Shown piece by piece: positions 45,639-53,444 of a stretch of 64,000 bases of DNA (position 1 is the first letter of the stretch; each line of letters begins with the position of its first letter). Under the pieces are notes generated by a model, which worked only from the letters and a program-made list of their open reading frames with translations, was not told where the DNA came from and did no database searches. Made by a program: the position numbers and the translations under genes. Origin of the DNA: Kolteria novifilia (GTDB lineage Bacteria; Planctomycetota; Planctomycetia; Kolteriales; Kolteriaceae); NCBI GenBank assembly GCA_007748055.1, contig CP036279.1, positions 7,068,001-7,132,000 on the forward strand, given 5' to 3'.

Positions 45639-46664
45639 TTGAAGTCGTGGTGCGAGGAGCACGGCGAGCGAGGATTCCGCGCGCGGCAGATCCGCGAGTG
45701 GGCCGGCCAGCACCGCGTCCGCGGCTTCGACGCGATGACCAATCTCCCAAAGAGGTTGCGTCACGAACTCGACCAAGCGTGGACCCTCTCCTCCTCCAGC
45801 GTCTCCCATGCGTCCAACGACGTTGACTTGACTCGCAAACTCCTCGTCCGACTCGCCGATGGGGGCGTGATCGAGTGCGTCCTGATTGTCGAGGAAGACC
45901 GCCGAACCCTCTGCCTGAGCACCCAGGTCGGCTGCGCAATGGGCTGTGTCTTCTGCGCCAGTGGTCTGGACGGCGTCGACCGCAGTTTAACTACCGGCGA
46001 GATGATCGAGCAGATGCTACACGTCACGCACCTGCTTCCGCCCAATGAGCGTTTGACGCACATCGTCGTGATGGGAATGGGAGAACCGTTGGCCAACCTT
46101 GAGGCGTTGCTGCCGGCATTGGAGTTCGCCACCGCGAAGACGGGACTTGGCGTTTCGCAGCGTCACGTCACCATTTCGACGGTCGGGCTCCCCAAGCGCA
46201 TTCGCCAGCTGGCGGAGGCGGGCAAGCGATATCACCTGGCCGTTTCGCTCCATGCCTCCAACGACCGGATCCGGCAACAAATCGTGCCGACGGCCGAGAA
46301 AGTGACGCTCGACGAGATCCTCGCGGCCGCGGACGCCTTTCGGCAAGAGACCGGCCGACAAGTCACCTTCGAGTACGTGCTCCTTGCCGACATCAACGAC
46401 GAGGCCCATCACGCCCAGGAACTCGCGCGAAGGCTCCGGGGTCGCGATGCGATGATCAACTTGATTCCGTTCAATCCCGTGTCGGGGTTGCCCTACCGCG
46501 AGCCGACGTCGACACGCACCAAGGCGTTCGCCGAGACTTTGCGGGAGGCGGGGTTCACCGTCAAAGTTCGCAAACGCAAGGGAGCCCGGATCGATGCCGC
46601 CTGTGGGCAGCTTCGGCGTTCCCAGCGCGATTCCAACGAGATTGTCCCCTTGGTGTCGTCCTAG
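45639..46664 (+). CDS. rlmN: Dual-specificity RNA methyltransferase RlmN
   Basis: A radical-SAM enzyme methylating C2 of A2503 in 23S rRNA and A37 in some tRNAs. The cluster motif is CAMGCVFC (Cys99-Cys106 from TTG 45639), the SAM/GGEP-like segment is VVMGMGEPLANLE, and the C-terminal catalytic cysteine sits in DAACGQLR. The start is odd: family-like sequence (LWNASLEELKSWC) extends upstream of TTG 45639, and the frame is open back to 45552 without any ATG, GTG or TTG. An ATT at 45594 behind AAGGAC is the best candidate, giving 356 residues. TTG 45639 overlaps its own GGAGGAG. Confidence 0.93.
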   Translation: MKSWCEEHGERGFRARQIREWAGQHRVRGFDAMTNLPKRLRHELDQAWTLSSSSVSHASNDVDLTRKLLVRLADGGVIECVLIVEEDRRTLCLSTQVGCAMGCVFCASGLDGVDRSLTTGEMIEQMLHVTHLLPPNERLTHIVVMGMGEPLANLEALLPALEFATAKTGLGVSQRHVTISTVGLPKRIRQLAEAGKRYHLAVSLHASNDRIRQQIVPTAEKVTLDEILAAADAFRQETGRQVTFEYVLLADINDEAHHAQELARRLRGRDAMINLIPFNPVSGLPYREPTSTRTKAFAETLREAGFTVKVRKRKGARIDAACGQLRRSQRDSNEIVPLVSS

Positions 46665-46724
46665 CACGGGTCGATGACGCCGGGAGAGTTCCGTCGCGTA
46701 GGCTCGAGAAGGAAGGCTAGGCCG

Positions 46725-47348
46725 GTGGCGACCGCCGATTCCCAAAGTGCGATCCGGGATCCCGACGCCCGGCTTATGCTCATGGTCCGCGACGGGAACA
46801 CGGGAGCATTCGAACAACTCGTTGACAAATACCGCTCGCGACTGGTGGGAGTTCTCTATCAGCTCGTCGGTAACGCCGACGAAGCGGAGGATCTCGCCCA
46901 AGACGTCTTCCTGCGGGTTTACCGCGCTCGGGACAACTACCAACCGACCGCGAAGTTCTCCACGTGGCTCTTCACGATCGCAAACAATCTCGCCCTCAAC
47001 GCTCTTCGCAGCCGGCGTCGCAAACCGACTTCCCAACCCCCGGCAACCGAGTCCGGCGGCATGGGTGGCTTGGAGCAAATGGTCGGCGTCTCCAGTGGGG
47101 CGATGCCAAGCCGGATCTTCGCCAAAGGGGAAATGGCCGAGATCATTCGCCTCGCGATCTCGCGGCTCTCCGAAGAGCAGCGCATGGCGGTCATGCTCAA
47201 CAAATACGAGGGAATGAACTACCGCCAGATCGCCGAAGTGATGAATAAATCGGAGATGGCGATCAAGTCACTTCTCTCCCGCGCCCGCTACGCCCTCAAG
47301 GAAATTCTCGAACCCTACCTTGCGAACGGACAAGCCCCCGGACCATAG
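46725..47348 (+). CDS. ECF RNA polymerase sigma factor
   Basis: A 207-residue extracytoplasmic-function sigma factor. Region 2 is DGNTGAFEQLVDKYRSRLVG through EAEDLAQDVFLRVYRARDNY and FSTWLFTIANNLALNALR. Region 4 is ISRLSEEQRMAVMLNKYEG with the helix-turn-helix YRQIAEVMNKSEMAIKSLLS. GTG 46725 is preferred because AAGGAAGG lies ten bases upstream; ATG 46674 would add 17 residues. A membrane protein with an anti-sigma-like N-terminus and a lipoprotein follow, suggesting an envelope-stress regulon. Its target promoters cannot be read from the window. Confidence 0.92.
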   Translation: MATADSQSAIRDPDARLMLMVRDGNTGAFEQLVDKYRSRLVGVLYQLVGNADEAEDLAQDVFLRVYRARDNYQPTAKFSTWLFTIANNLALNALRSRRRKPTSQPPATESGGMGGLEQMVGVSSGAMPSRIFAKGEMAEIIRLAISRLSEEQRMAVMLNKYEGMNYRQIAEVMNKSEMAIKSLLSRARYALKEILEPYLANGQAPGP

Positions 47349-47466
47349 TCGAGAAGTCGACGCGGAACCGTCGACGCGGCCGGGGGTTTCATTTACTGGG
47401 GATCCGGGACCAGGGGCACGCGACACGGCTCCTCGCTCGCCGATGATCCGAACGCTGTTGTTGGCA

Positions 47467-48084
47467 ATGAAGACCATGACCAAAGAAGAGCGATCGACGC
47501 CCATCAAAAAGGATGACCTCGTCGCCCTGCTGGACGGCGAGTTGTCCAAGCAACAGACCCATGACGTCAAACAAGTCGTCGGAAAGGACCGTCGGTTGCG
47601 GCGCGAGGTCGAACTGCTCAAGCAGACCTGGAAACTCCTCGACCATCTCGAAACCCCGGAGACCGACGGCGACTTCACCCAAAACACCGTCTGTCTCGCC
47701 CTCCAGAAGGCGGAGAATGCCTCCGCCGATAAAACGGAACAGAACGCGCCGCCCAGGCTAGCAAAGACAGAGCGGAACACGGCTCCGCCCCTCGGCACCG
47801 AAAGTCGCCAGCCCCAGTGGGGATCCCTCGGCCCGACGCTCGCGTGGAGCCTCGCGTTCGTCGGCTGCTTCGTCACCGCCTTCGCGCTGGCGGCGAGTTG
47901 GACCACGCCCGACGACCGCGTCATCCGCGACCTGCCGGTCATCGAGCGTTTGGACGAGTACCGATCGATCGGAGATATCGAGTTCCTGCGCCAACTCCAC
48001 GAAAAGCACATCCTCGAGGCGGGCGAGGAACCCCTTCCCGACCAGCCCCGTGAAGACGCCGGCGCCGCGGAGGCGACCTCATGA
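47467..48084 (+). CDS. Membrane-anchored anti-sigma-like protein
   Basis: A 205-residue protein next to the sigma gene. The N-terminal cytoplasmic part (KKDDLVALLDGELSKQQTHD) matches the first helix pattern of anti-sigma factors, though the zinc-binding HxxxCxxC motif is absent. One membrane helix follows at ~125-145 (LAWSLAFVGCFVTAFALAAS), and a periplasmic tail contains RVIRDLPVIERLDEYRSIGD. ATG 47467 is chosen by position; no ribosome site is convincing and longer starts exist. Its stop overlaps the next ATG (ATGA), so it is coupled to the lipoprotein gene. Confidence 0.7.
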   Translation: MKTMTKEERSTPIKKDDLVALLDGELSKQQTHDVKQVVGKDRRLRREVELLKQTWKLLDHLETPETDGDFTQNTVCLALQKAENASADKTEQNAPPRLAKTERNTAPPLGTESRQPQWGSLGPTLAWSLAFVGCFVTAFALAASWTTPDDRVIRDLPVIERLDEYRSIGDIEFLRQLHEKHILEAGEEPLPDQPREDAGAAEATS

Positions 48085-49256
48085 CTCTCCTCTTTCCACG
48101 ACGGAGCATCCGTTCGCTAGCCTTGGGACTCGCCCTTTCCTTCGGCTGCGGCGGCAACGATGGATCTCATCGAGCGAATGCCGAGCGGTTCGCGAATCTC
48201 GCCCCCGAAACGCGGAACCGTCTGCGCGAGTGGTTGGTCGAGTTCGAAGCGCTGCCGAAGGCCGATCGGGAGGCCCTTCAGGATCTCCACCAGTCGCTCC
48301 AGTCCGCTCAAGATCGAGACGAACTCGAAGCGACGATGAATCGGTACGCACGTTGGCTCGACACGCTGACGCCTTCGGAACGGGAGCGGATCGTTGGGGC
48401 GATGACGCCGGAGGCGAAGATTGCCGCTGTCGAGACGATCATGAAGGAGCAACGAGCATACCTCGATGCCGAGCTGGCGTTTCTCGAAAGGGAGTTTCCG
48501 GACGAGCCGATCGGCTCGCCCCGGTTTGCCCGCGACTGGCGAGCCTCGCCCATCCTCTCTCGCCTCACGCCTCGCGAGCGAGAGACGCTCCAGAAGCTTC
48601 CGGTTCAGTTTCGGCCGACCTTCTACGGAGCGCTGCACCTGAAGTACGGACTCGGAGACAAGTTGGGCGATGATCGCTCCCGAATGCTTCGGAAGATGAT
48701 TTGGCCCAAGCTCCTTCCCCCCATCGTCATGGATCGGTTCGCCGACGTGGAGCACCACGATCAGCTTTCCCATGAGCAGCGTCAGGGGCTCGTCAAATTG
48801 CTGGTGCTGATGATGATGCTTCCTCCGATCGATGAGGAGAAGATCGTCACCACCGTCGAGTCGATTGGAACGACATCGCAACAGCGAACGCTCAACACCG
48901 TCTTGAAGAACCCGCGCACGGAGTTCCTCTTCGGGAAGATCGTCGGTGCGATGTACTTCCAACAGCACCCCGACGAAGTCCCCGAAGACCTTCGCGCCGA
49001 TTGGGAAGAAACGCTCGCGGCACTCCGCGGCAACGCAGGCCCCTCCAAGCCCTGGGGCCAAGATCGGCCGGGGATGCGCGATGGGCAGCGGCGCCCACCT
49101 CCCGAGAATCCCCGCTTCTCGCGGGGACGTCCCAAAGCGAACGGGAAAGGCTTTCTAAGACGCGGCTTCGGCGGTGGGCGCAAGGAGATGCCGCCGCCCG
49201 ATCGCGACCCTTTCACGAAACGTCCGGACGCGAAAGATCCCGCCGAGAATGAGTGA
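48081..49256 (+). CDS. Hypothetical exported lipoprotein-like protein
   Basis: A 391-residue protein starting inside the anti-sigma stop codon (ATGA). A hydrophobic N-terminus ends in a possible lipobox (ALSFGCGG). The body is helical and charged, with repeated segments such as LAPETRNRLREWLVEFEALP and LTPSERERIVGAMTPEA that recall planctomycete DUF3106-like proteins, a tentative match. The last ~80 residues are proline-, arginine- and glycine-rich and look disordered. It is probably the surface or periplasmic member of the sigma/anti-sigma unit. Its 3' end overlaps ribD by eight bases. Confidence 0.6.
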   Translation: MTLLFPRRSIRSLALGLALSFGCGGNDGSHRANAERFANLAPETRNRLREWLVEFEALPKADREALQDLHQSLQSAQDRDELEATMNRYARWLDTLTPSERERIVGAMTPEAKIAAVETIMKEQRAYLDAELAFLEREFPDEPIGSPRFARDWRASPILSRLTPRERETLQKLPVQFRPTFYGALHLKYGLGDKLGDDRSRMLRKMIWPKLLPPIVMDRFADVEHHDQLSHEQRQGLVKLLVLMMMLPPIDEEKIVTTVESIGTTSQQRTLNTVLKNPRTEFLFGKIVGAMYFQQHPDEVPEDLRADWEETLAALRGNAGPSKPWGQDRPGMRDGQRRPPPENPRFSRGRPKANGKGFLRRGFGGGRKEMPPPDRDPFTKRPDAKDPAENE

Positions 49257-50337
49257 TGAAGATTTGCGTTGGATGCGTCACGCGTTGATGCTCGCGACGC
49301 GCGGCCGCGGCGCCGTCGAACCCAATCCCATGGTCGGCGCCCTGGTCGTTCGTGATGGTCAAGTCGTCGGCGAAGGTTGGCACGGGAAGTTCGGAGGCCC
49401 TCACGCCGAGCCGGTCGCCTTCGACGATGCCAAGGACGCGGCAGCGGGTGCCACGCTCTACGTCACCCTCGAGCCCTGTTGCCACCACGGCAAGACTCCC
49501 CCTTGCACCGACCGGGTGATCGCGAGCGGTGTCCGCCGGGTCGTGATTGGCATGGCCGATCCCTTTCCGCAAGTCGCGGGACGCGGCACCGACTTGCTTC
49601 GCCAAGCCGGGATCGACGTGACGGTGGGGTGTCTGGAGGAGGGCTGCCGAGCCCTCAACAGGCCCTATCTCAAGCTCCTGCGAACAGGTCGCCCCTTCGT
49701 TCACGCGAAGTGGGCAATGTCGCTCGATGGACGAATCGCCACCGCGACCGGCGACTCGAAATGGATCAGCAACGAGGCATCGCGCCGCCATGCCCATCAG
49801 TTCAGAGGTATTATTGACGCGATCATCGTGGGAACGGGAACCGTGCTCGCGGACGATCCTTCGTTGACAGCTCGCCCGCCGGGACCGCGTGTCGCGACGC
49901 GCGTGGTGCTCGACACTCGTGGTCGCATCCCGCGAGAGAGCAAACTCGTGCAAACGGCACGTGATCTCCCGACCCTCATCGCGACAACGTCCTTGGCCGC
50001 CGAACAGGATCTCGAGGCACTACGTGCGGCCGGCTGCGAATGCCTCGTCCTTCCCGAGATCGCGGGGCGCCTGTCAATTGACGCGCTCCTTGAGGAACTG
50101 GGTCGACGGTGGTTCACCAACGTCTTGGTCGAAGGCGGTTCGGGAGTTCTCGGCTCCTTCGTCGCCGAACGAGCCATCGATGCGGTTCGGGTCTATGTCG
50201 CTCCCTGCATCATCGGGGGAGCGCGGGCGATGGGTCCTGTCGGGGGAGATGGCTTCTCTCTGATTCGCGACTCGCACGATCTCGGGCCGCTGCGCACCGA
50301 GTCGCTCGAGGGCGACCTCTTCATCACCAATTCGTGA
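49249..50337 (+). CDS. ribD: Bifunctional riboflavin biosynthesis deaminase/reductase
   Basis: A 362-residue RibD carrying out the second and third steps of riboflavin synthesis. The zinc deaminase domain (1-~145) has HAEPV (His52, Glu54) and EPCCHHGKTPPCTD (Cys77, Cys86). The reductase domain (~150-362) starts at RPFVHAKWAMSLDGRIATATG and includes LVEGGSGVLGSF. ATG 49249 lies inside the end of the upstream lipoprotein-like gene, so ribD is coupled to the sigma-factor unit, an unusual setting. No other rib genes are adjacent. Confidence 0.95.
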   Translation: MSDEDLRWMRHALMLATRGRGAVEPNPMVGALVVRDGQVVGEGWHGKFGGPHAEPVAFDDAKDAAAGATLYVTLEPCCHHGKTPPCTDRVIASGVRRVVIGMADPFPQVAGRGTDLLRQAGIDVTVGCLEEGCRALNRPYLKLLRTGRPFVHAKWAMSLDGRIATATGDSKWISNEASRRHAHQFRGIIDAIIVGTGTVLADDPSLTARPPGPRVATRVVLDTRGRIPRESKLVQTARDLPTLIATTSLAAEQDLEALRAAGCECLVLPEIAGRLSIDALLEELGRRWFTNVLVEGGSGVLGSFVAERAIDAVRVYVAPCIIGGARAMGPVGGDGFSLIRDSHDLGPLRTESLEGDLFITNS

Positions 50338-50401
50338 ACGTCCGTCGGGTCGTCGGCCCCACTGGATGGCAGGAATGACCGTCCGCCCTATCCATCCGCC
50401 T

Positions 50402-51124
50402 TCAGCTCACCGAAGCGTCGACGACTTCCATTTCCGCCTTGGTAATCACCTCGAACGCTTCCGTCGCACTCTGCGTCGCTCGCAACTGATCGAAGAAGTC
50501 CTCACGCTGAAAGATGCGGGAAAGCCGGGCGAGGACATGAAGGTGAGTGGAGTGATCTCGGCAAAGGACGAGAAAGAAGAGGTCGGTCATCGAACCATCA
50601 CGGTCAAAGGGAATCCCGGTCGCGGTTCGCCCGAAGGCGATCAAGGACTCCCCGAGCGCATCGGGCAGTGGCCGCCTCGGATGGGGAATCGCCACGCCCC
50701 CCGGCAGTGCGGTCGACGACAGTTTTTCGCGCGCCTCGATCGCTTGAAGAATGTCGTCGGCGAGGTAGAGCAGCCAAGTTCGATTGGCGACCTCGACCAT
50801 GCGGGAGAGGACGCTGCGGGCGGTCCGCGCGCCCAGTGGCACCTCGATCGTCTCGACCGAAAGCAGCGGGGTGACCACCAAGGGGGACGCCGACTCTTCC
50901 TCCTTTTGGCCGACGCTGAACTCCAGACGCTCCAGCTCTTGATCGGAGTACTCGGAAAGCTGTCGTTCGAGCCAATGGTGAACGTTCTCGCGGTGGAACT
51001 GCCATTGCCCACCGACACGGCGTCCGGGCAGATGCCCTCGTTCGGCGAGCTTCTCCAGTTCGCGGGCGTCACGACCGAGATAGCTCGCCAAGTCGCTCAG
51101 CCCAAAAACATCCTCGCCAGCCAC
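50402..51124 (-). CDS. MerR/excisionase-type HTH fused to EIIA(Ntr)-like PTS domain
   Basis: A 240-residue regulator-like protein. Residues 5-55 form a helix-turn-helix of the excisionase/HTH_17 kind (LSDLASYLGRDARELEKLAE, then the wing RRVGGQWQF). Residues ~85-230 form an EIIA domain of the fructose/PtsN class with the phosphorylatable His148 in GGVAIPHPRRP. GTG 51124 follows GGGAGGG. The design suggests DNA binding controlled by PTS phosphorylation, and the HPr/Enzyme I source could be the DhaM fusion at 21.8 kb. It is convergent with ribD. Confidence 0.85.
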   Translation of the reverse strand: MAGEDVFGLSDLASYLGRDARELEKLAERGHLPGRRVGGQWQFHRENVHHWLERQLSEYSDQELERLEFSVGQKEEESASPLVVTPLLSVETIEVPLGARTARSVLSRMVEVANRTWLLYLADDILQAIEAREKLSSTALPGGVAIPHPRRPLPDALGESLIAFGRTATGIPFDRDGSMTDLFFLVLCRDHSTHLHVLARLSRIFQREDFFDQLRATQSATEAFEVITKAEMEVVDASVS

Positions 51125-51311
51125 CGATCAGACCCTCCCGGTTGAAGCGCGGCTTGGGTGTGCAACATTGCCGCACTATCATGAGCAGCAGATCGGCCCA
51201 ACGTTGGAACCGAACCCGCCAATCGAGAAGACCGTGGTTCCTGGGATGAACACGGCGATTCGTTGGCCACTACAGCCTTAGCTTACCAAATCCGGGGGGG
51301 AGAGTGGGGGA

Positions 51312-52376
51312 ATGACGATCAAGCGGCTCGAGGAACTTCACGATCAGTCGGGGGCCCATCGCGGACCCGAAGGGGACATCGTCGATTTCGGCGATCCCGC
51401 CGCCGAGTATCGAGCAGCCAGAGAGGCCGCCTTCCTCGCCGATTTGTCGGGTCGGGGCATCGTCCACGTCACCGGCGCCGACCGAGCCCAGTTGCTGCAC
51501 AACCTCTGCACCGCCGACATCAAGAAACTGGAAGCGAGCACGGGAACCGAAGCCTTTTTCCCCGACGCGAAGGGGAAGATCCTCGCCTACGCCACCCTGC
51601 ACATGACCGACGAGGGCACCTGGGTCGACACCGAACCCGGCCAAGCCGAAGCCTTGATCGCTCATCTCGACCGCTACGTGATTCGCGAGGATGTGCAGCT
51701 CGTCGACATGGCGGGCACGCTCGCGCGACTCCATCTCGGAGGACCGCGCGCCGCCGAGATCCTCGCCTCGGCCATCGGAAGCGATCCGCCCGCGCCGCCG
51801 CTGGGACTTTGGCGGGGCGAGGTCGATGGTGTCCCCTGGATCGTCGCGCGACGCGATCGGTCACGTGAAGGGGGTTATGATCTACTCGTTCCCGAGGAGC
51901 AAGCCGATCGAGTCTGGCAAGACATCGTGGAGAAGGGGCGTGAAGCCGGGCTGCGTCCGGTTGGCTCCGCGGTGCTCGCGTACCTTCGGATCGACGCCGG
52001 CCTGCCCGTCTACGGCATTGATGTCACCGAGGCCAACTTGCCCCAAGAGGTCGATCGGACCGAACAGGCCATCAGTTTCACCAAGGGCTGTTATCTCGGC
52101 CAAGAAACCGTCGCCCGGCTCGACGCGATGGGACACGTCAACAAGCTCTTAAGAGGGCTCGCGATCGAGACTTCTGGTCCAATCGACTTGCCGGCACCAA
52201 TCACGCTCGGAGAGAAAGTCGTCGGCACGCTCACGAGCTACTCCAGCTCTCCGGCCGCGGGAGTGACGAAGGGCTTGGGAATCGTTCGCACCGTCGCCAA
52301 CACTCCCGAGACCCAGGTGGAGATCGGCCCCGACAAGATCCCCGCGGTCGTCCACGCGCTCCCCTTCGGGGACTAG
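51312..52376 (+). CDS. ygfZ: YgfZ/GcvT-family folate-binding protein
   Basis: A 354-residue member of the YgfZ family, tetrahydrofolate-binding proteins that help maintain certain 4Fe-4S enzymes, MiaB among them. The diagnostic motif KGCYLGQETVAR lies near residue 255, with DAKGKILAYATLHMTDEG and the GcvT-like C-terminal barrel around it. ATG 51312 follows a purine-rich GGGGGGAGAGTGGGGG site. MiaB is encoded 38 kb away in this window. Confidence 0.9.
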   Translation: MTIKRLEELHDQSGAHRGPEGDIVDFGDPAAEYRAAREAAFLADLSGRGIVHVTGADRAQLLHNLCTADIKKLEASTGTEAFFPDAKGKILAYATLHMTDEGTWVDTEPGQAEALIAHLDRYVIREDVQLVDMAGTLARLHLGGPRAAEILASAIGSDPPAPPLGLWRGEVDGVPWIVARRDRSREGGYDLLVPEEQADRVWQDIVEKGREAGLRPVGSAVLAYLRIDAGLPVYGIDVTEANLPQEVDRTEQAISFTKGCYLGQETVARLDAMGHVNKLLRGLAIETSGPIDLPAPITLGEKVVGTLTSYSSSPAAGVTKGLGIVRTVANTPETQVEIGPDKIPAVVHALPFGD

Positions 52377-52455
52377 GCTCCGTCTCAAATGTCGGCTCTG
52401 GCTTCGGCTGACTACGTTGCCTCGGGCCGACGATCAACTTTTGAGACGAAGCCTA
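52374..52455. repeat. Long-looped inverted repeat after ygfZ
   Basis: 16-base arms TAGGCTCCGTCTCAAA (52374-52389) and TTTGAGACGAAGCCTA (52440-52455) pair with one mismatch around a 50-base loop. The left arm begins in the ygfZ stop codon. It could end or protect the ygfZ transcript, or be a small palindromic insertion. Confidence 0.6.
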
Positions 52456-52564
52456 GAGTCTCGTGCTGCGCCCACACGCTCGAATTCGCGTTGTGAACCC
52501 ACGGTCACTTCCCACTGGCCGACCAGCAGCCAGTAGCACCCGAACATCGAGTCTTGACGATGCG

Positions 52565-53347
52565 CTAGCTGGATGTCGTCGAGGCGGTCTTCTTTTCGGC
52601 CTTCTTTCCGACCGGTTCGTTGATCTCACGAATCCAAATGTTGCGGAACTTCACCGGCTGGCCGTGATACTGCAGCGAGATGGGCAGTTTGTCGGCGTGC
52701 TTCTTGTAGTGGGGCGGGACGCGGTAGTCGGTCTCGCCCTCGAGTTCGGTGTGGTTCTGAATGACAACGCCGTTGTGAAGCACCGTGACGTACGCGGGCT
52801 TGGATAGCTTCCCGTCCTTGGCGAATCGGGGGGCGGTGAAGATGATGTCGTACTCTTGCCACTCCCCAGGCTTACGCGAGGCATTGACCATCGGCGGGCG
52901 CTGCTTGTAGATCGCTCCCGCCTGGCCGTCGAAGTAGGTGGGATTGTCGTACGAGTCGAGAATCTGAACCTCGTACTTGCCCATGAGGAAAACACCGCTG
53001 TTGCCGCGTTGTTGCTCTTTCCCCTTGGCTTCCTCGGGGGTAGCGAACTCGAGATGAAGTTGGCAGTCACCGAAGGGTTGCTTGGTGCGGATATAGCCTT
53101 TGTCGGCGTAGGCAATGCCGTCCTCGACGCGCCACTTCTCGCCGTCCTTCCACTTGGAAAGATCCTTTCCGTCGAAGAGGACGATCGCATCGGAGGGGGC
53201 CTTCGTCGCGCTGCCCGGTTCGACCATCGTTGGTTCCGGCCAGATGATGCCACTCTCATAGGGGGGAAGCTGGTCCGCGGCATGGAGCCATGCGCCCGCG
53301 GCCCCAACAACCCCCAAGCAAAGAAGCAAACCGGTCGAGCGTCTCAT
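52565..53347 (-). CDS. Secreted DUF1080 (3-keto-disaccharide hydrolase) protein
   Basis: A 260-residue exported protein with a signal peptide (STGLLLCLGVVGAAGAWLHA) and one DUF1080 domain (~52-250): IVLFDGKDLSKWKDG, GNSGVFLMGKYEVQILDS, AIYKQRPP, and the closing HGQPVKFRNIWIREI. Related domains cleave 3-keto-glycosides; here no 3-dehydrogenase partner is adjacent. ATG 53347 follows GAAGAG. It lies 97 bases downstream of rseP on the same strand. The C-terminal tail is lysine-, threonine- and serine-rich. Confidence 0.87.
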   Translation of the reverse strand: MRRSTGLLLCLGVVGAAGAWLHAADQLPPYESGIIWPEPTMVEPGSATKAPSDAIVLFDGKDLSKWKDGEKWRVEDGIAYADKGYIRTKQPFGDCQLHLEFATPEEAKGKEQQRGNSGVFLMGKYEVQILDSYDNPTYFDGQAGAIYKQRPPMVNASRKPGEWQEYDIIFTAPRFAKDGKLSKPAYVTVLHNGVVIQNHTELEGETDYRVPPHYKKHADKLPISLQYHGQPVKFRNIWIREINEPVGKKAEKKTASTTSS

Positions 53348-53444
53348 CTCTTCGTCCTCATCGTGACAGCGAACTTATCGGATCCCACACGGAGACCGTT
53401 TTAGCAAGCTGTCACGACGGACGAAAGCGGCATGCCCCCAGAAC

